A DNA stretch of 64,000 nucleotides, from positions 390,529 through 454,528 of the forward strand of contig NZ_NESM01000001.1 in the NCBI RefSeq assembly GCF_002778285.1, in the 5' to 3' direction. Under the pieces are notes generated by a model. That model ran no database searches and was not told the origin of the DNA. It was given only the letters and a program-made list of their open reading frames with translations. Both the position numbers and the translations under genes were made by a program. Origin of the DNA: Limnohabitans sp. 15K. Lineage in GTDB: Bacteria > Pseudomonadota > Gammaproteobacteria > Burkholderiales > Burkholderiaceae_C. Position 1 is the stretch's first letter. Each line of letters opens with the position of its first letter. Shown one piece after another: positions 32,880-41,323 of the stretch.

Positions 32880-33647
32880 TCAAGACCCCAAGTAAGTTCC
32901 ACCATTGACGTGCAGCACTTGCCCCGTGACAAAACGGGCTTGGGGGCCCGCCAGCCAGGCCACGGAATCGGCCACCTCTTCGGCCGTACCCCGTCGACCC
33001 AGCAATGGCGTGTGCTTTTTGTGGTGGTTGGGCTGAGCCGACACGCTGCTGCCGTGCCGCACGGTATCGATCATGCCGGGCGACACACAATTGACCGTCA
33101 CTTGATGTGCTGCCAAGTCGTGCGACAAAGCGCGGGTCAGGCCAACCAGGCCCGCTTTGGCGGTCACCACATGCACGCGGTTTTCAGCGCCAGTGTGGGC
33201 AGTCAGTCCACCAATGTTGATGACAGCACCGTCGGTTGCATGTTGCAAGTGCGGCAATGCCGCTTGCGTGCAGTGGAAAGCACCATCCAAAACCACGGCC
33301 AAAGTGCTGCGCCAATCTGCACTGCTGATGTCGGCCAGAGGTGCTTCTTTGCGAATGGCCGCATTGTTCACCAACACATCCAGGCGTCCAAACCGATCGG
33401 CCACTTCGGCCACCATCGCTTTCACCGCTTGGGCATCGGTCACATCGGCCACGCACAAGAGCGCAGGAACGCCCAGAGCGGTCAGTTCATCGACCACGGC
33501 TTGGCCTTCGGACACTGAGCTGCGCACGTTGACAGCAACGGCCATGCCATCGCGGGCCAAGGCCAAAGCAATGGCGCGACCAATGTTGCGTCCAGCCCCT
33601 GTGACCAAGGCCACACGACGGGTTTCTTTTGAAGCAGGTGTGCTCAT
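32880..33647 (-). CDS. SDR family oxidoreductase
   Basis: 255 residues. The cofactor motif is VTGAGRNIGRAIALALARDG (TGAGRNIG), VNVRSS follows beta-2, and NNAA is present. The usual Tyr of YxxxK is not clear: the segment reads RVHVVTAKAGLVGLTRALSH, so Val-Thr-Ala-Lys occupies the catalytic position and Tyr appears replaced by Val. It may have altered or no redox activity. It ends MLHVNGGTYLGS-like. It overlaps the MmgE/PrpD stop by ATGA and is last in the TctCBA-MmgE-SDR operon. Confidence 0.88.
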   Translation of the reverse strand: MSTPASKETRRVALVTGAGRNIGRAIALALARDGMAVAVNVRSSVSEGQAVVDELTALGVPALLCVADVTDAQAVKAMVAEVADRFGRLDVLVNNAAIRKEAPLADISSADWRSTLAVVLDGAFHCTQAALPHLQHATDGAVINIGGLTAHTGAENRVHVVTAKAGLVGLTRALSHDLAAHQVTVNCVSPGMIDTVRHGSSVSAQPNHHKKHTPLLGRRGTAEEVADSVAWLAGPQARFVTGQVLHVNGGTYLGS

Positions 33648-35041
33648 TTCGTGCCCGATGCTGCGGTAGCGGCCAAGGCCGAGAATGACAAAGGACCGCC
33701 CAACAAGGCCGCATTGACCGTGTCCAACAGTGCCTGCGTTTGCGCAGCGTCCAAACCACCGTGGCTGCAGTTGGCTCGGAATTTTTGTTCCAAATCGGCG
33801 TCACTCAAAGGGTGTGCCGCGCCGCCCTTGAAGAACGCCTGACGCTCTTCCACAACACGGCCATCGGTCAAATGCACACGCACATGCCCAGTGAACTGAA
33901 GCGGGTAAGGATTGGCCGGGTCAACAACGTAACGAACTTTGGCAGCGAGTGCGCGCAAATCATCGCGTTGGACGGTGGCTTCGGTGTAGGCGGACAAGCC
34001 CGCATCGTCCAACAACAACCCCGCCGCGATGGCGTAGGGAATGCTGAACTTGGCAGAGTACGCGTTAGGCGGAGAAGCTTTGAGTGCCAACGGCTCCCAG
34101 AGACGGTGCACGATGCCCTCGGCGGTCTCGCATTCAATGCTTTGGATCTGGTCGGCCGTCACACCCTGCTTGCGCAAAGCGCGTGCGCAGTCGATGTAGG
34201 GATGTGCCATCGTGCCGCAGGCGTAAGGTTTGAACGCAATCGTGGTCCAGACCCAACGTTCGCCGAAACCCGCCAACATGGCTTCAAAGTCACCGTCCAG
34301 CGTGTTCGCAAAACCATGGAACAAACCATGTGTGCCTTCAAACACCGTGGAAGGTCCCACAAACCCTGCCTGCGCCAAACGGACAGCGCGGTAAGCCGAC
34401 TGCGCGGCCCAACCGGGGTGCATCCGTTTCGTCCAAGAACCGTCGGCCAAATATTCAATGATGCCCGCAGCCATGCTGCCTGCCAGGCCCAAAGCATGGA
34501 CCATTTGGGCCTCGGTCAGCTTCATGGCGGTGCCAATGCCCGCCACAGCGCCGATGACGCCAAAAATGGCTGTGGGATGAAAACCTGCTTTGTGAACGCG
34601 GGTAGGGGCCACGGCGCACAAACGGCAAGTGACTTCAACACCCAAGGCGATGCCCCGCAAAAGCGCATCGCCGTCCAGCGTGTGGCGCTGAGCCACCGCC
34701 AACAACGCTGGCACGATGACCGCACCTGCATGCACAGGGCCACCTTCGTATGTGTCGTCAAAATCTTCGCCGTGGGCAGCGATGCCATTGACAAAAGCAG
34801 TCGCTTCAACGCCGTAGCCCTCTGGAAAACCGAACACGGCGCAGGGACCCGGTTGCTCCACAGCGGCCAGTGCCGCCAGCACATAGTTTTCATGGCGTGC
34901 GGCCATGCAAATGCCGGCCACATCCATCAACAAACGCCGCGCCACGGGCAATGCCAAAGGGTCCAATTCGGGCTTGGATGAAGCCATCGCCGCAGCGAGT
35001 CTGACGGCAACGGATGGGCCTGAGGGGCTTGCGTGACTCAT
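33644..35041 (-). CDS. MmgE/PrpD family protein (copy 1)
   Basis: 465 residues with the all-helical N-terminal lobe and the MmgE/PrpD landmarks GIAAHGEDFDDTYEGGPVHA, GFHPTAIFGVIGA, AYRAVRLAQAGFVGPSTVFE and FKPYACGTMAHPYIDCARAL. Family members include 2-methylcitrate dehydratase, cis-aconitate decarboxylase and iminodisuccinate epimerase. It overlaps tctA at its start and the SDR at its end (both ATGA). Its co-transcription with a TTT transporter suggests it acts on the imported tricarboxylate-like acid. Confidence 0.9.
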   Translation of the reverse strand: MSHASPSGPSVAVRLAAAMASSKPELDPLALPVARRLLMDVAGICMAARHENYVLAALAAVEQPGPCAVFGFPEGYGVEATAFVNGIAAHGEDFDDTYEGGPVHAGAVIVPALLAVAQRHTLDGDALLRGIALGVEVTCRLCAVAPTRVHKAGFHPTAIFGVIGAVAGIGTAMKLTEAQMVHALGLAGSMAAGIIEYLADGSWTKRMHPGWAAQSAYRAVRLAQAGFVGPSTVFEGTHGLFHGFANTLDGDFEAMLAGFGERWVWTTIAFKPYACGTMAHPYIDCARALRKQGVTADQIQSIECETAEGIVHRLWEPLALKASPPNAYSAKFSIPYAIAAGLLLDDAGLSAYTEATVQRDDLRALAAKVRYVVDPANPYPLQFTGHVRVHLTDGRVVEERQAFFKGGAAHPLSDADLEQKFRANCSHGGLDAAQTQALLDTVNAALLGGPLSFSALAATAASGTK

Positions 35042-36519
35042 TTCTTTGACTTTCTATCGGTAAATTCTTTGATGCCGGTGTACAGCGCGAGGACCAAGGA
35101 CAAGCCCAACAAGCCGGCTGAAACCATGTCGGTCATGAAGATGCTGTGGTCCCCGCCTGAAATCAGCAGGCTTCGTCGGTAGTTGGACTCGACCATGTAG
35201 CCCAGCACCAAGCCCAAAACCATCGGCAATACAGGGATGCGCAACAAACGCATGCCATAGCCCAAAACACCCACCGCCAAGGTCACAGCGATGTCAAAGA
35301 CACTTTGGTGCAGTGCATAAACACCCGTCATGACCAAGGCCAAAATGCCTGCAATCAGGTACGGCTTAGGACGGTTCACCAGCCAGATACACGGGTTGAG
35401 AATGACCAAACCAATCAAGAGCATGGCGATGTTGGCCGCCAACAAACCCACATACAGGCCATAGACCACATCGGGTGCTTTGGTGAACAACATGGGACCT
35501 GGCTGCAAGCCATGGATCAGAAAGCCCCCCATCAAGATGGCGGCCGAGTTGGACCCAGGAATGCCCAGGCTGAGCAACGGCACCAGCGCCGTGGCTGTCA
35601 CCACGTTGTTGGCCGCCTCGGGTGCCGCCACGCCTTCAGGCGAACCATGGCCATATTCCTCAGGGTGCTTGGACCAGCGTTTGCTTTCAGAATAAGCCAT
35701 GAAGGCGGCCACCGTGCCACCCGCACCCGGCGTGACACCTTCGAATGTGCCCACAGCCGCACCGATGGCCTGTGGCCTGAACAAGCGCTTGGTCATGGCC
35801 CAATCGGGCAACTTCAAACGAGACGAAATTTTGTCGGCCTTGGCCCAAGCAGGCTCACCAATTTGCACCAACATTTCGGTGACGGCGAACAAGCCCACCA
35901 TGATGATGATGGGCTTCACGCCATCCAGCAGGTCGGCAGAACCAAAGGTGAAACGTGACACCCCAGAAACAGGGTCGCTGCCAATGAAAGCGATCATGAG
36001 CCCCACACAAGCGGCGATCAGTCCCTTGAGCAAGGCACCACCCGACAGACTGGCAATCACGGAGAGTCCCAAAACGCCCAAGGAAAAATAAGCCGCGGGC
36101 GTGAAAGCCAAAGCCACTTTGGCCAAACTTTCGGTGGCCAGCACCAACACCACCAAACCAAACAAGCCCCCCACCAAACCAGACATCAAAGAAATGCCCA
36201 GTGCCTCACCCGCCTTGCCTTGCCTTGCCATTTCAAAACCATCGATGACCGTGGCCGATGCCGAGTTGGTACCCGGCGTTCGAATCAAAATCGCGGGGAT
36301 AGAGCCCCCATATTCAGCCCCCACATAAACGCTGGCCAAAAGAACGATGGCGATGGTTGGCGGCAAACCAACCGTAAAGGGCAGCAACAAAGCCATCGCA
36401 ATCGAGGGCGAGATGCCTGGCAAAGCCCCACCCAAAATGCCCCACAAAACGCCACCAAAGGCTGCGGCGATGACCCACAGCCAAGCAAAACCACTGAGAG
36501 ATTGCAACAACGCGTCCAT
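35038..36519 (-). CDS. tctA: Tripartite tricarboxylate transporter, large membrane subunit TctA
   Basis: 493 residues, about 12 membrane spans. The TctA signature near the N-terminus is GALPGISPSIAMALLLPFT, repeated in the second half as GVTPGAGGTVAAFMAYSESK and LLSLGIPGSNSAAILMGGFL. It works with TctB and the periplasmic TctC in proton- or sodium-driven uptake of tricarboxylates or other acids. It starts 3 bases after tctB and overlaps MmgE/PrpD. Confidence 0.95.
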   Translation of the reverse strand: MDALLQSLSGFAWLWVIAAAFGGVLWGILGGALPGISPSIAMALLLPFTVGLPPTIAIVLLASVYVGAEYGGSIPAILIRTPGTNSASATVIDGFEMARQGKAGEALGISLMSGLVGGLFGLVVLVLATESLAKVALAFTPAAYFSLGVLGLSVIASLSGGALLKGLIAACVGLMIAFIGSDPVSGVSRFTFGSADLLDGVKPIIIMVGLFAVTEMLVQIGEPAWAKADKISSRLKLPDWAMTKRLFRPQAIGAAVGTFEGVTPGAGGTVAAFMAYSESKRWSKHPEEYGHGSPEGVAAPEAANNVVTATALVPLLSLGIPGSNSAAILMGGFLIHGLQPGPMLFTKAPDVVYGLYVGLLAANIAMLLIGLVILNPCIWLVNRPKPYLIAGILALVMTGVYALHQSVFDIAVTLAVGVLGYGMRLLRIPVLPMVLGLVLGYMVESNYRRSLLISGGDHSIFMTDMVSAGLLGLSLVLALYTGIKEFTDRKSKK

Positions 36520-36522
36520 GAA

Positions 36523-37035
36523 TCAACCTGCAAAAAGTGTGGGCCAGATGCCCGCTGGCATTTTGACTTTCAGTGCAAAGTCAAACAAAAACCACAGCAC
36601 CGGACCGGTGAGCAATACAAAACCGAACAGCACTTTGGCTTCGCGCCCGCCTGCAAACCAGGCCACGGCGGCAGACAGCAGGCCAACCGACACCACGTAA
36701 CCGAGCCAAGGCAGCAAGACCAAATAAGTGGCCAAGATCAACAGCAAACCCAAGGCAAGTTGGTGCGGATTTTGCGGCGAATCTTCGTCCTGTGTGTCAT
36801 CAGCATCTGCAAGCAAACCCGGTGCCGGCTTTTGCATCAATGCTTTGAACAACAGTAAGGCGGAGGCTACAGCCATCAAAGCGCCAATGAACACCGGAAC
36901 ACCCGAAGCCCCGACCTCATCGGCCAACAAACTGTCCTCAATGCCATTGGCAAACCCAACATAGCCCAATGAAAACAACAGACCGATCGCACCTGTGACC
37001 AAATTGGTCTTGCGTTCACTGAGGGTGCTACTCAT
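36523..37035 (-). CDS. tctB: Tripartite tricarboxylate transporter, small membrane subunit TctB
   Basis: 170 residues with four predicted membrane spans: about 15-32, 44-64, 95-112 and 117-150. These include GAIGLLFSLGYVGFANGIED and LALGLLLILATYLVLLPWLG. An acidic linker (ADADDTQDED) separates the halves. It is the poorly conserved small subunit that pairs with TctA. Its start overlaps the tctC stop by ATGA. Confidence 0.9.
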   Translation of the reverse strand: MSSTLSERKTNLVTGAIGLLFSLGYVGFANGIEDSLLADEVGASGVPVFIGALMAVASALLLFKALMQKPAPGLLADADDTQDEDSPQNPHQLALGLLLILATYLVLLPWLGYVVSVGLLSAAVAWFAGGREAKVLFGFVLLTGPVLWFLFDFALKVKMPAGIWPTLFAG

Positions 37036-37991
37036 TTCAACAGCCCCAACTCTTTGAAGGAAGTGACTGTTTCAGCCGCGAAATCGGTTGTGAATTTGCG
37101 TGCAGCTTCACGGCCCAACACCATGGGCGTGAGGTTCTCGCGTGTGTACTCAGCTTTATAAGCAGGCAACTCCATGACTTTGCGGGCAGCATCTTCCCAG
37201 GCTTTGGCCACACTGTCCGGTAAGCCCTTGGGGCTGGCCAGTCCACGGAATTTGCGCACCACCACGTTGAAGCCCTGCTCTTTGGCCGTGGGCAACTTGG
37301 GCAAACCTTGCAAACGCGTTTCAGACAAAGTGGCCAACAAACGGATTTTTCCGGCTTCGAGTTGGCCTTGCAATTCCTGCATTTCACCAATGCCCAAGTC
37401 ATAAGTGCCGTTGAGCACACCAATCATTTGGTCTGCGCCGCCTTCATGGCTAACAATGGGCACTTTCACGCCTGCGGCACGCGCCAGCTTCTCCATGGCG
37501 ATGCGCTCCAAAGACGCTGGATTGGACGCACCCCAACGGGATTTTCCTGGATTGGCTTTGGCAAAAGCCATCACATCGGCCAACGTCTTGTGCGGCGAAT
37601 CTGCACGGGTGTAAATGAGCTCGGGGTCCAAAAAGACGATCAGCATGGGGTCCAAACCGTCATAACCGACGGGCGGCTTGGACAGCAAGGTGGTCTGAAT
37701 GTACGTGGGGGTTGTGCCGTAAAAAATTGAACCATCAGGCGCCCCTTTGGCCACCGCAGCCACTGCAGTGGCACCACTGCCACCACGCACATTTTCCACA
37801 GAGAAGCTGGTTTTCATCACCGTGCTCAGCTGCTTGGAAAAGTCCCGCAAGAAAACGTCTGTACCGCCACCGGGACTGGAATGCGTCACCAACGAAACGC
37901 GCGCAACAGGGTAAGGGGCCTGCTGTGCATGGGTCATGCTGCTGGCCACCAAGAACAAGCCGAAGCTGGCCATCACTTGTTTGATTTTCAT
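37032..37991 (-). CDS. tctC: Tripartite tricarboxylate transporter substrate-binding protein TctC (copy 3)
   Basis: 319 residues. Its signal peptide starts MKIKQVMASFGLFLVASSMT and ends near HAQQ. VARVSLVTHSSPGGGTDVFL and NVRGGSGATAVAAVAKGAPD are Bug landmarks. As first gene of a five-gene operon (tctC-tctB-tctA-mmgE-SDR) it is the cognate receptor of the only TctAB pair in the window. Upstream lies one of two identical TCGTATACGA sites, so the operon is likely repressed by the divergent GntR protein. Confidence 0.95.
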   Translation of the reverse strand: MKIKQVMASFGLFLVASSMTHAQQAPYPVARVSLVTHSSPGGGTDVFLRDFSKQLSTVMKTSFSVENVRGGSGATAVAAVAKGAPDGSIFYGTTPTYIQTTLLSKPPVGYDGLDPMLIVFLDPELIYTRADSPHKTLADVMAFAKANPGKSRWGASNPASLERIAMEKLARAAGVKVPIVSHEGGADQMIGVLNGTYDLGIGEMQELQGQLEAGKIRLLATLSETRLQGLPKLPTAKEQGFNVVVRKFRGLASPKGLPDSVAKAWEDAARKVMELPAYKAEYTRENLTPMVLGREAARKFTTDFAAETVTSFKELGLLK

Positions 37992-38061
37992 GGGTCGTCT
38001 CCAAAAATGAGGTGATCAGATCCATGCACATTTCAGCGCATTTTTCAAATTCATTTCTTTA

Positions 38062-38071
38062 TCGTATACGA
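38062..38071. promoter_or_regulatory. GntR/FCD operator, site 1 (near tctC)
   Basis: The perfect palindrome TCGTATACGA lies within ATCGTATACGAAA, 71 bases upstream of tctC. The same 13 bases occur as the exact reverse complement at 38197-38209. TATAC-centred palindromes are typical of FCD-type GntR regulators, and one is encoded next door. Confidence 0.75.
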
Positions 38072-38198
38072 AAATCGCCACCAAGAACACCGAGAAAAAC
38101 CCGCATGCATGATCAAAACTCACCCCCCCCCCCAGTCGCTATCGCACATCGAAAAATTCAGCCAACAAGGAACTCACAACCCGTTCCAACCGGACATT

Positions 38199-38208
38199 TC
38201 GTATACGA
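38199..38208. promoter_or_regulatory. GntR/FCD operator, site 2 (near gntR)
   Basis: The perfect palindrome TCGTATACGA lies within TTTCGTATACGAT, 37 bases upstream of the gntR ATG. The centre-to-centre distance to site 1 is 137 bases, about 13 helical turns, which would allow looping. Confidence 0.75.
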
Positions 38209-38244
38209 TATGTCCTTTATAAATTCAACACCATAGACTGCCGC

Positions 38245-38952
38245 ATGCTTCCCTGGCTTGGCGAAAACCCCACAGAACAGCCGCATGGCTCGCACACCAC
38301 TTCATTGGCGAAGTTGGTGCGCGACGATGTGTTGGCGGGCATTCTCAATGGCAGCCTGCTGCCGGGGCAGCGGATCAATGAGCCCGATGTCGCCGCTCGT
38401 TTGAATGTCTCGCGAGTCCCGGTCCGAGAAGCCCTGCGAGAACTTGAAAGCTCTGGCGTGGTGATTTCACGCAAACACTCTGGCGTGTTTGTGCGACAGC
38501 TCGGCATGGTTGAAGTTCGCGACCTTTACGAACTCAGATCTTTACTGGACGGTTTTGCCGGACGTGCTGCAGCCCAGTTGCCCAAAAAAGACCGCGACAG
38601 CTTGGTCAGATTTTTGGTCAGCACCACCAGCAGCATGAAAGAAGCTCTGAAAAGTGCCGATGCCAACCTTTATTACGCAGAAAACCTGCGTTTTCACTGG
38701 GCCATCGTCGAAGCTGCAGGCAATGTGCAGATGGCCGAAATTTACCGAGGCATTGTGCAAAAACTGCACATCTCGCGCCTCAAGAATCTCTCTGGCAACA
38801 GCGGCCGAAAAGCCTCCATTGCCGAGCACCAAACCATTGTTCGGGCTTTGCGCCAAGGCGACTTTGCGCAGACCGAGTTACTGATGGCCCGTCACGTCGA
38901 CGACGCCCTTGTTCGACTGGAAGAAACCTCTCAACTGAAAGCACCAACATGA
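38245..38952 (+). CDS. GntR family transcriptional regulator, FadR/FCD subfamily
   Basis: 235 residues. The winged helix includes GQRINEPDVAARLNVSRVPV then REALRELESSGVV. The C-terminal all-helical FCD domain contains VRDLYELRSLLDGFAGRAAA and metal-ligand-like residues in FHWAIVEAAGN and EHQTIVRALRQGD. It probably senses an organic acid and represses both its own operon and the divergent tct operon through the two TCGTATACGA sites. The stop overlaps the next gene's ATG (ATGA), so regulator and Bug protein are co-translated. Confidence 0.94.
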   Translation: MLPWLGENPTEQPHGSHTTSLAKLVRDDVLAGILNGSLLPGQRINEPDVAARLNVSRVPVREALRELESSGVVISRKHSGVFVRQLGMVEVRDLYELRSLLDGFAGRAAAQLPKKDRDSLVRFLVSTTSSMKEALKSADANLYYAENLRFHWAIVEAAGNVQMAEIYRGIVQKLHISRLKNLSGNSGRKASIAEHQTIVRALRQGDFAQTELLMARHVDDALVRLEETSQLKAPT

Positions 38953-39920
38953 AACGCCGTCAACTGCTGCAGGCCGCATCGGCCCTAGGCCTGCTGCCCT
39001 CTTTGGCAAACGCCCAAGCCACTTACCCCAGCAAACCGATCCGCTACATCGTTCCGGTGGTCGCCGGTGGTGGCAGCGACATGGTCGGCCGCACCGTGAC
39101 CGAGCGCTGGGGCGCTTTGCTCAAACAATCGTTCATTGTGGACAACCAAGCTGGTGGTGGCGGCGTGATCGCTTGCCAATCTGCTGCGCGCGCAGCCCCC
39201 GATGGTTACACCTTGCTGCAAGGCTATGTGGCCACCCACGGCACCAGCCCAGCCACGCGCAAATTGCCCTATGACCCGATCAAGGACCACACACCGATTG
39301 GCATGATTGGTGCCACACCCAATGTCTTGGTGGTCAACGCATCTCTGCCCGTGCGCAACATCAAAGAATTCGTGGAATACGTCAAAGCCAACCCAGGACG
39401 CTTGAGCTATGGATCAGCAGGTCAGGGTTCCTTGACCCACTTGACCATGGAGCTGTTCAAGCAACAGATCAACTCCTTCATGGTCCACATTCCTTACCGA
39501 GGCGTCGCTCTGGCCTTCACCGACCTGATTGGTGGGCAGACCCAAGCCATGTTCCCTGGTTTGGCCGCAGCCGTACCCCACATGAAGTCGGGCCGCGTGC
39601 GCGCCTTGGCGGTCACGGGCCCCAAGCGCCATTCGCAATACAAAGACATTCCCACGCTCGACGAATCCGGTTTCAAGGGTTTTGACGCCCAGCAGTGGTA
39701 CGGCGTGGTCGGGCCTGCGGGCATGCCTGCGCCCATCGTCAAGCACCTCAATGAGACCTTGGCCACCGTGCTCAAAGCCCCAGACCTGCGCGAGAAACTC
39801 TCGGTCGAGGCCATCGAACCCATCACCATGACACCTGACGAATTTGGTGTCTTCATCAAAGCTGAAATCGTCCGATGGTCCGCCATCGCCAAAGCCCGCA
39901 ACATCCAACTCGACAACTGA
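38949..39920 (+). CDS. Bug/TctC-type substrate-binding protein (copy 4)
   Basis: 323 residues. A signal peptide, MKRRQLLQAASALGLLPSLA, ends near NAQA; the Arg-Arg start is twin-arginine-like but lacks the full motif. Landmarks are KPIRYIVPVVAGGGSDMVGR, NQAGGGGVIACQSAARAAPD and HIPYRGVALAFTDLIGGQTQ. It is co-transcribed between gntR and a second MmgE/PrpD gene. It probably delivers the same or a related acid as the divergent TctC. Confidence 0.93.
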   Translation: MKRRQLLQAASALGLLPSLANAQATYPSKPIRYIVPVVAGGGSDMVGRTVTERWGALLKQSFIVDNQAGGGGVIACQSAARAAPDGYTLLQGYVATHGTSPATRKLPYDPIKDHTPIGMIGATPNVLVVNASLPVRNIKEFVEYVKANPGRLSYGSAGQGSLTHLTMELFKQQINSFMVHIPYRGVALAFTDLIGGQTQAMFPGLAAAVPHMKSGRVRALAVTGPKRHSQYKDIPTLDESGFKGFDAQQWYGVVGPAGMPAPIVKHLNETLATVLKAPDLREKLSVEAIEPITMTPDEFGVFIKAEIVRWSAIAKARNIQLDN

Positions 39921-39925
39921 ACACC

Positions 39926-41305
39926 ATGGCACGCAATACCCAAGTCACCGCTGACCACAACGCCCCTGCAGTCACCCAAATTTTGGCCAAGTTCGTGGCC
40001 ACGCATCCTTCCAAAGGCTGGAGCGACGAGGTTGATCTGGAGGCTCACCGCACTTTCATGAATTGGCTGGGCTGCGCCGTGGGCGCCACTGGCCACGAAG
40101 CCGCCGATGCCGCATTGGCCGCTGTGCAGGTGCTTCAACCCGCAGCGCAAGCCAGTGTGCTGGGCCGCGCCACCAAAGTCGACATGGCCAGCGCCGCCTT
40201 GCTCAATGGCATCACCTCGCACACCTTTGACTTTGACGACACCCACCTCAAAACCATCATCCACCCCGCAGGTCCTGTGGCCTCGGCCATTTTGGCTTTG
40301 GCCGAACACCAGCAGTGCACTGGCCGCGAGGTGATCGATGCGCTGGTCATCGGCATTGACGTGGCTTGCCGCGTGGGCAATGCCATGTACCCCGACCACT
40401 ACGACCGTGGCTGGCACATCACCGGCTCTACCGGCACTTTGGGTGCGGCTGCGGCCTGCGCCCGTTTGCTCAAACTCAACGAACAACAAACAGCCATGGC
40501 TTTGGGCATTGCAGCCTCTCAGCCCATTGGCATGCGCGAGCAGTTCGGCACCATGACCAAGCCCTTTCACCCCGGTGCTGCCGCGCGTGCAGGCCTGATG
40601 TCGGCGCTCTTGGCCCAGCAAGGTTTCACCGCCAGCCCGAAAGCGCTGGAAGCACCTCGCGGCATGATGCAAACCGTGTCGATCAAGAACGACTGGAGCG
40701 AGATCACCCACGAGCTGGGCGAGCGCTTTGAAATTTCGTTCAACAGTTACAAGCCCTTCGCCTGCGGCATCGTGATCCACCCCAGCATCGATGCCTGCGC
40801 CCAGTTGCGCGCCAAAGGCGTGCGCCCAGAACAAGTGGAACGCATTGATTTGCGCGTGCACTCCTTGGTGCTCGAACTGACTGGCAAAAAAGAGCCGGTT
40901 GATGGTCTGCAGGCCAAGTTCAGCGTTTACCACGGTTGCGCTGCGGGCTTGACCTTTGGTTTCGCCGCCGAGGAAGAGTTCTCTGACCACATCGTGACGC
41001 GCGACGACATGGTGGCCTTGCGCCGCAAAGTGGTGGCCACAGTGGACGACTCGATCGACGAAGCCAGCGCCGACGTGACCGCCACTTTGACCGATGGCAG
41101 CAAGGTCCATGTGTTTGTGGAGCACGCGATTGGCTCGCTGAAAAACCCCATGACCCAAGCGCTGCTCGAGGGCAAATTCCACGGTCTGAGCGATCCTGTT
41201 TTGGGCCAAGCCCAGACCACCGCACTGATCAACGCTTGCTGGGCCATTGGCAACGCCGCCAACGTCAATTCCATCATCCAGTTGGCAACACCCCAAACCG
41301 CCTAA
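39926..41305 (+). CDS. MmgE/PrpD family protein (copy 2)
   Basis: 459 residues from ATG 39926 (5 bases after the Bug stop). Landmarks are NGITSHTFDFDDTHLKTIIH, GWHITGSTGTLGAAAACARL, FGTMTKPFHPGAAARAGLMS and YKPFACGIVIHPSIDACAQL. It appears to be only a distant paralogue of the copy at 33644, so the two probably carry out different steps (for example epimerase versus dehydratase/decarboxylase). It is the third gene of the gntR-bug-mmgE operon. Confidence 0.92.
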   Translation: MARNTQVTADHNAPAVTQILAKFVATHPSKGWSDEVDLEAHRTFMNWLGCAVGATGHEAADAALAAVQVLQPAAQASVLGRATKVDMASAALLNGITSHTFDFDDTHLKTIIHPAGPVASAILALAEHQQCTGREVIDALVIGIDVACRVGNAMYPDHYDRGWHITGSTGTLGAAAACARLLKLNEQQTAMALGIAASQPIGMREQFGTMTKPFHPGAAARAGLMSALLAQQGFTASPKALEAPRGMMQTVSIKNDWSEITHELGERFEISFNSYKPFACGIVIHPSIDACAQLRAKGVRPEQVERIDLRVHSLVLELTGKKEPVDGLQAKFSVYHGCAAGLTFGFAAEEEFSDHIVTRDDMVALRRKVVATVDDSIDEASADVTATLTDGSKVHVFVEHAIGSLKNPMTQALLEGKFHGLSDPVLGQAQTTALINACWAIGNAANVNSIIQLATPQTA

Positions 41306-41323
41306 GTCGACGGCTGCGAAGGT

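Noticed and set aside
39494-41296. A 600-codon minus-strand open frame opposite the Bug and MmgE/PrpD genes
   Set aside because: It spans two genes with strong family matches on the plus strand and has no coherent protein signal.
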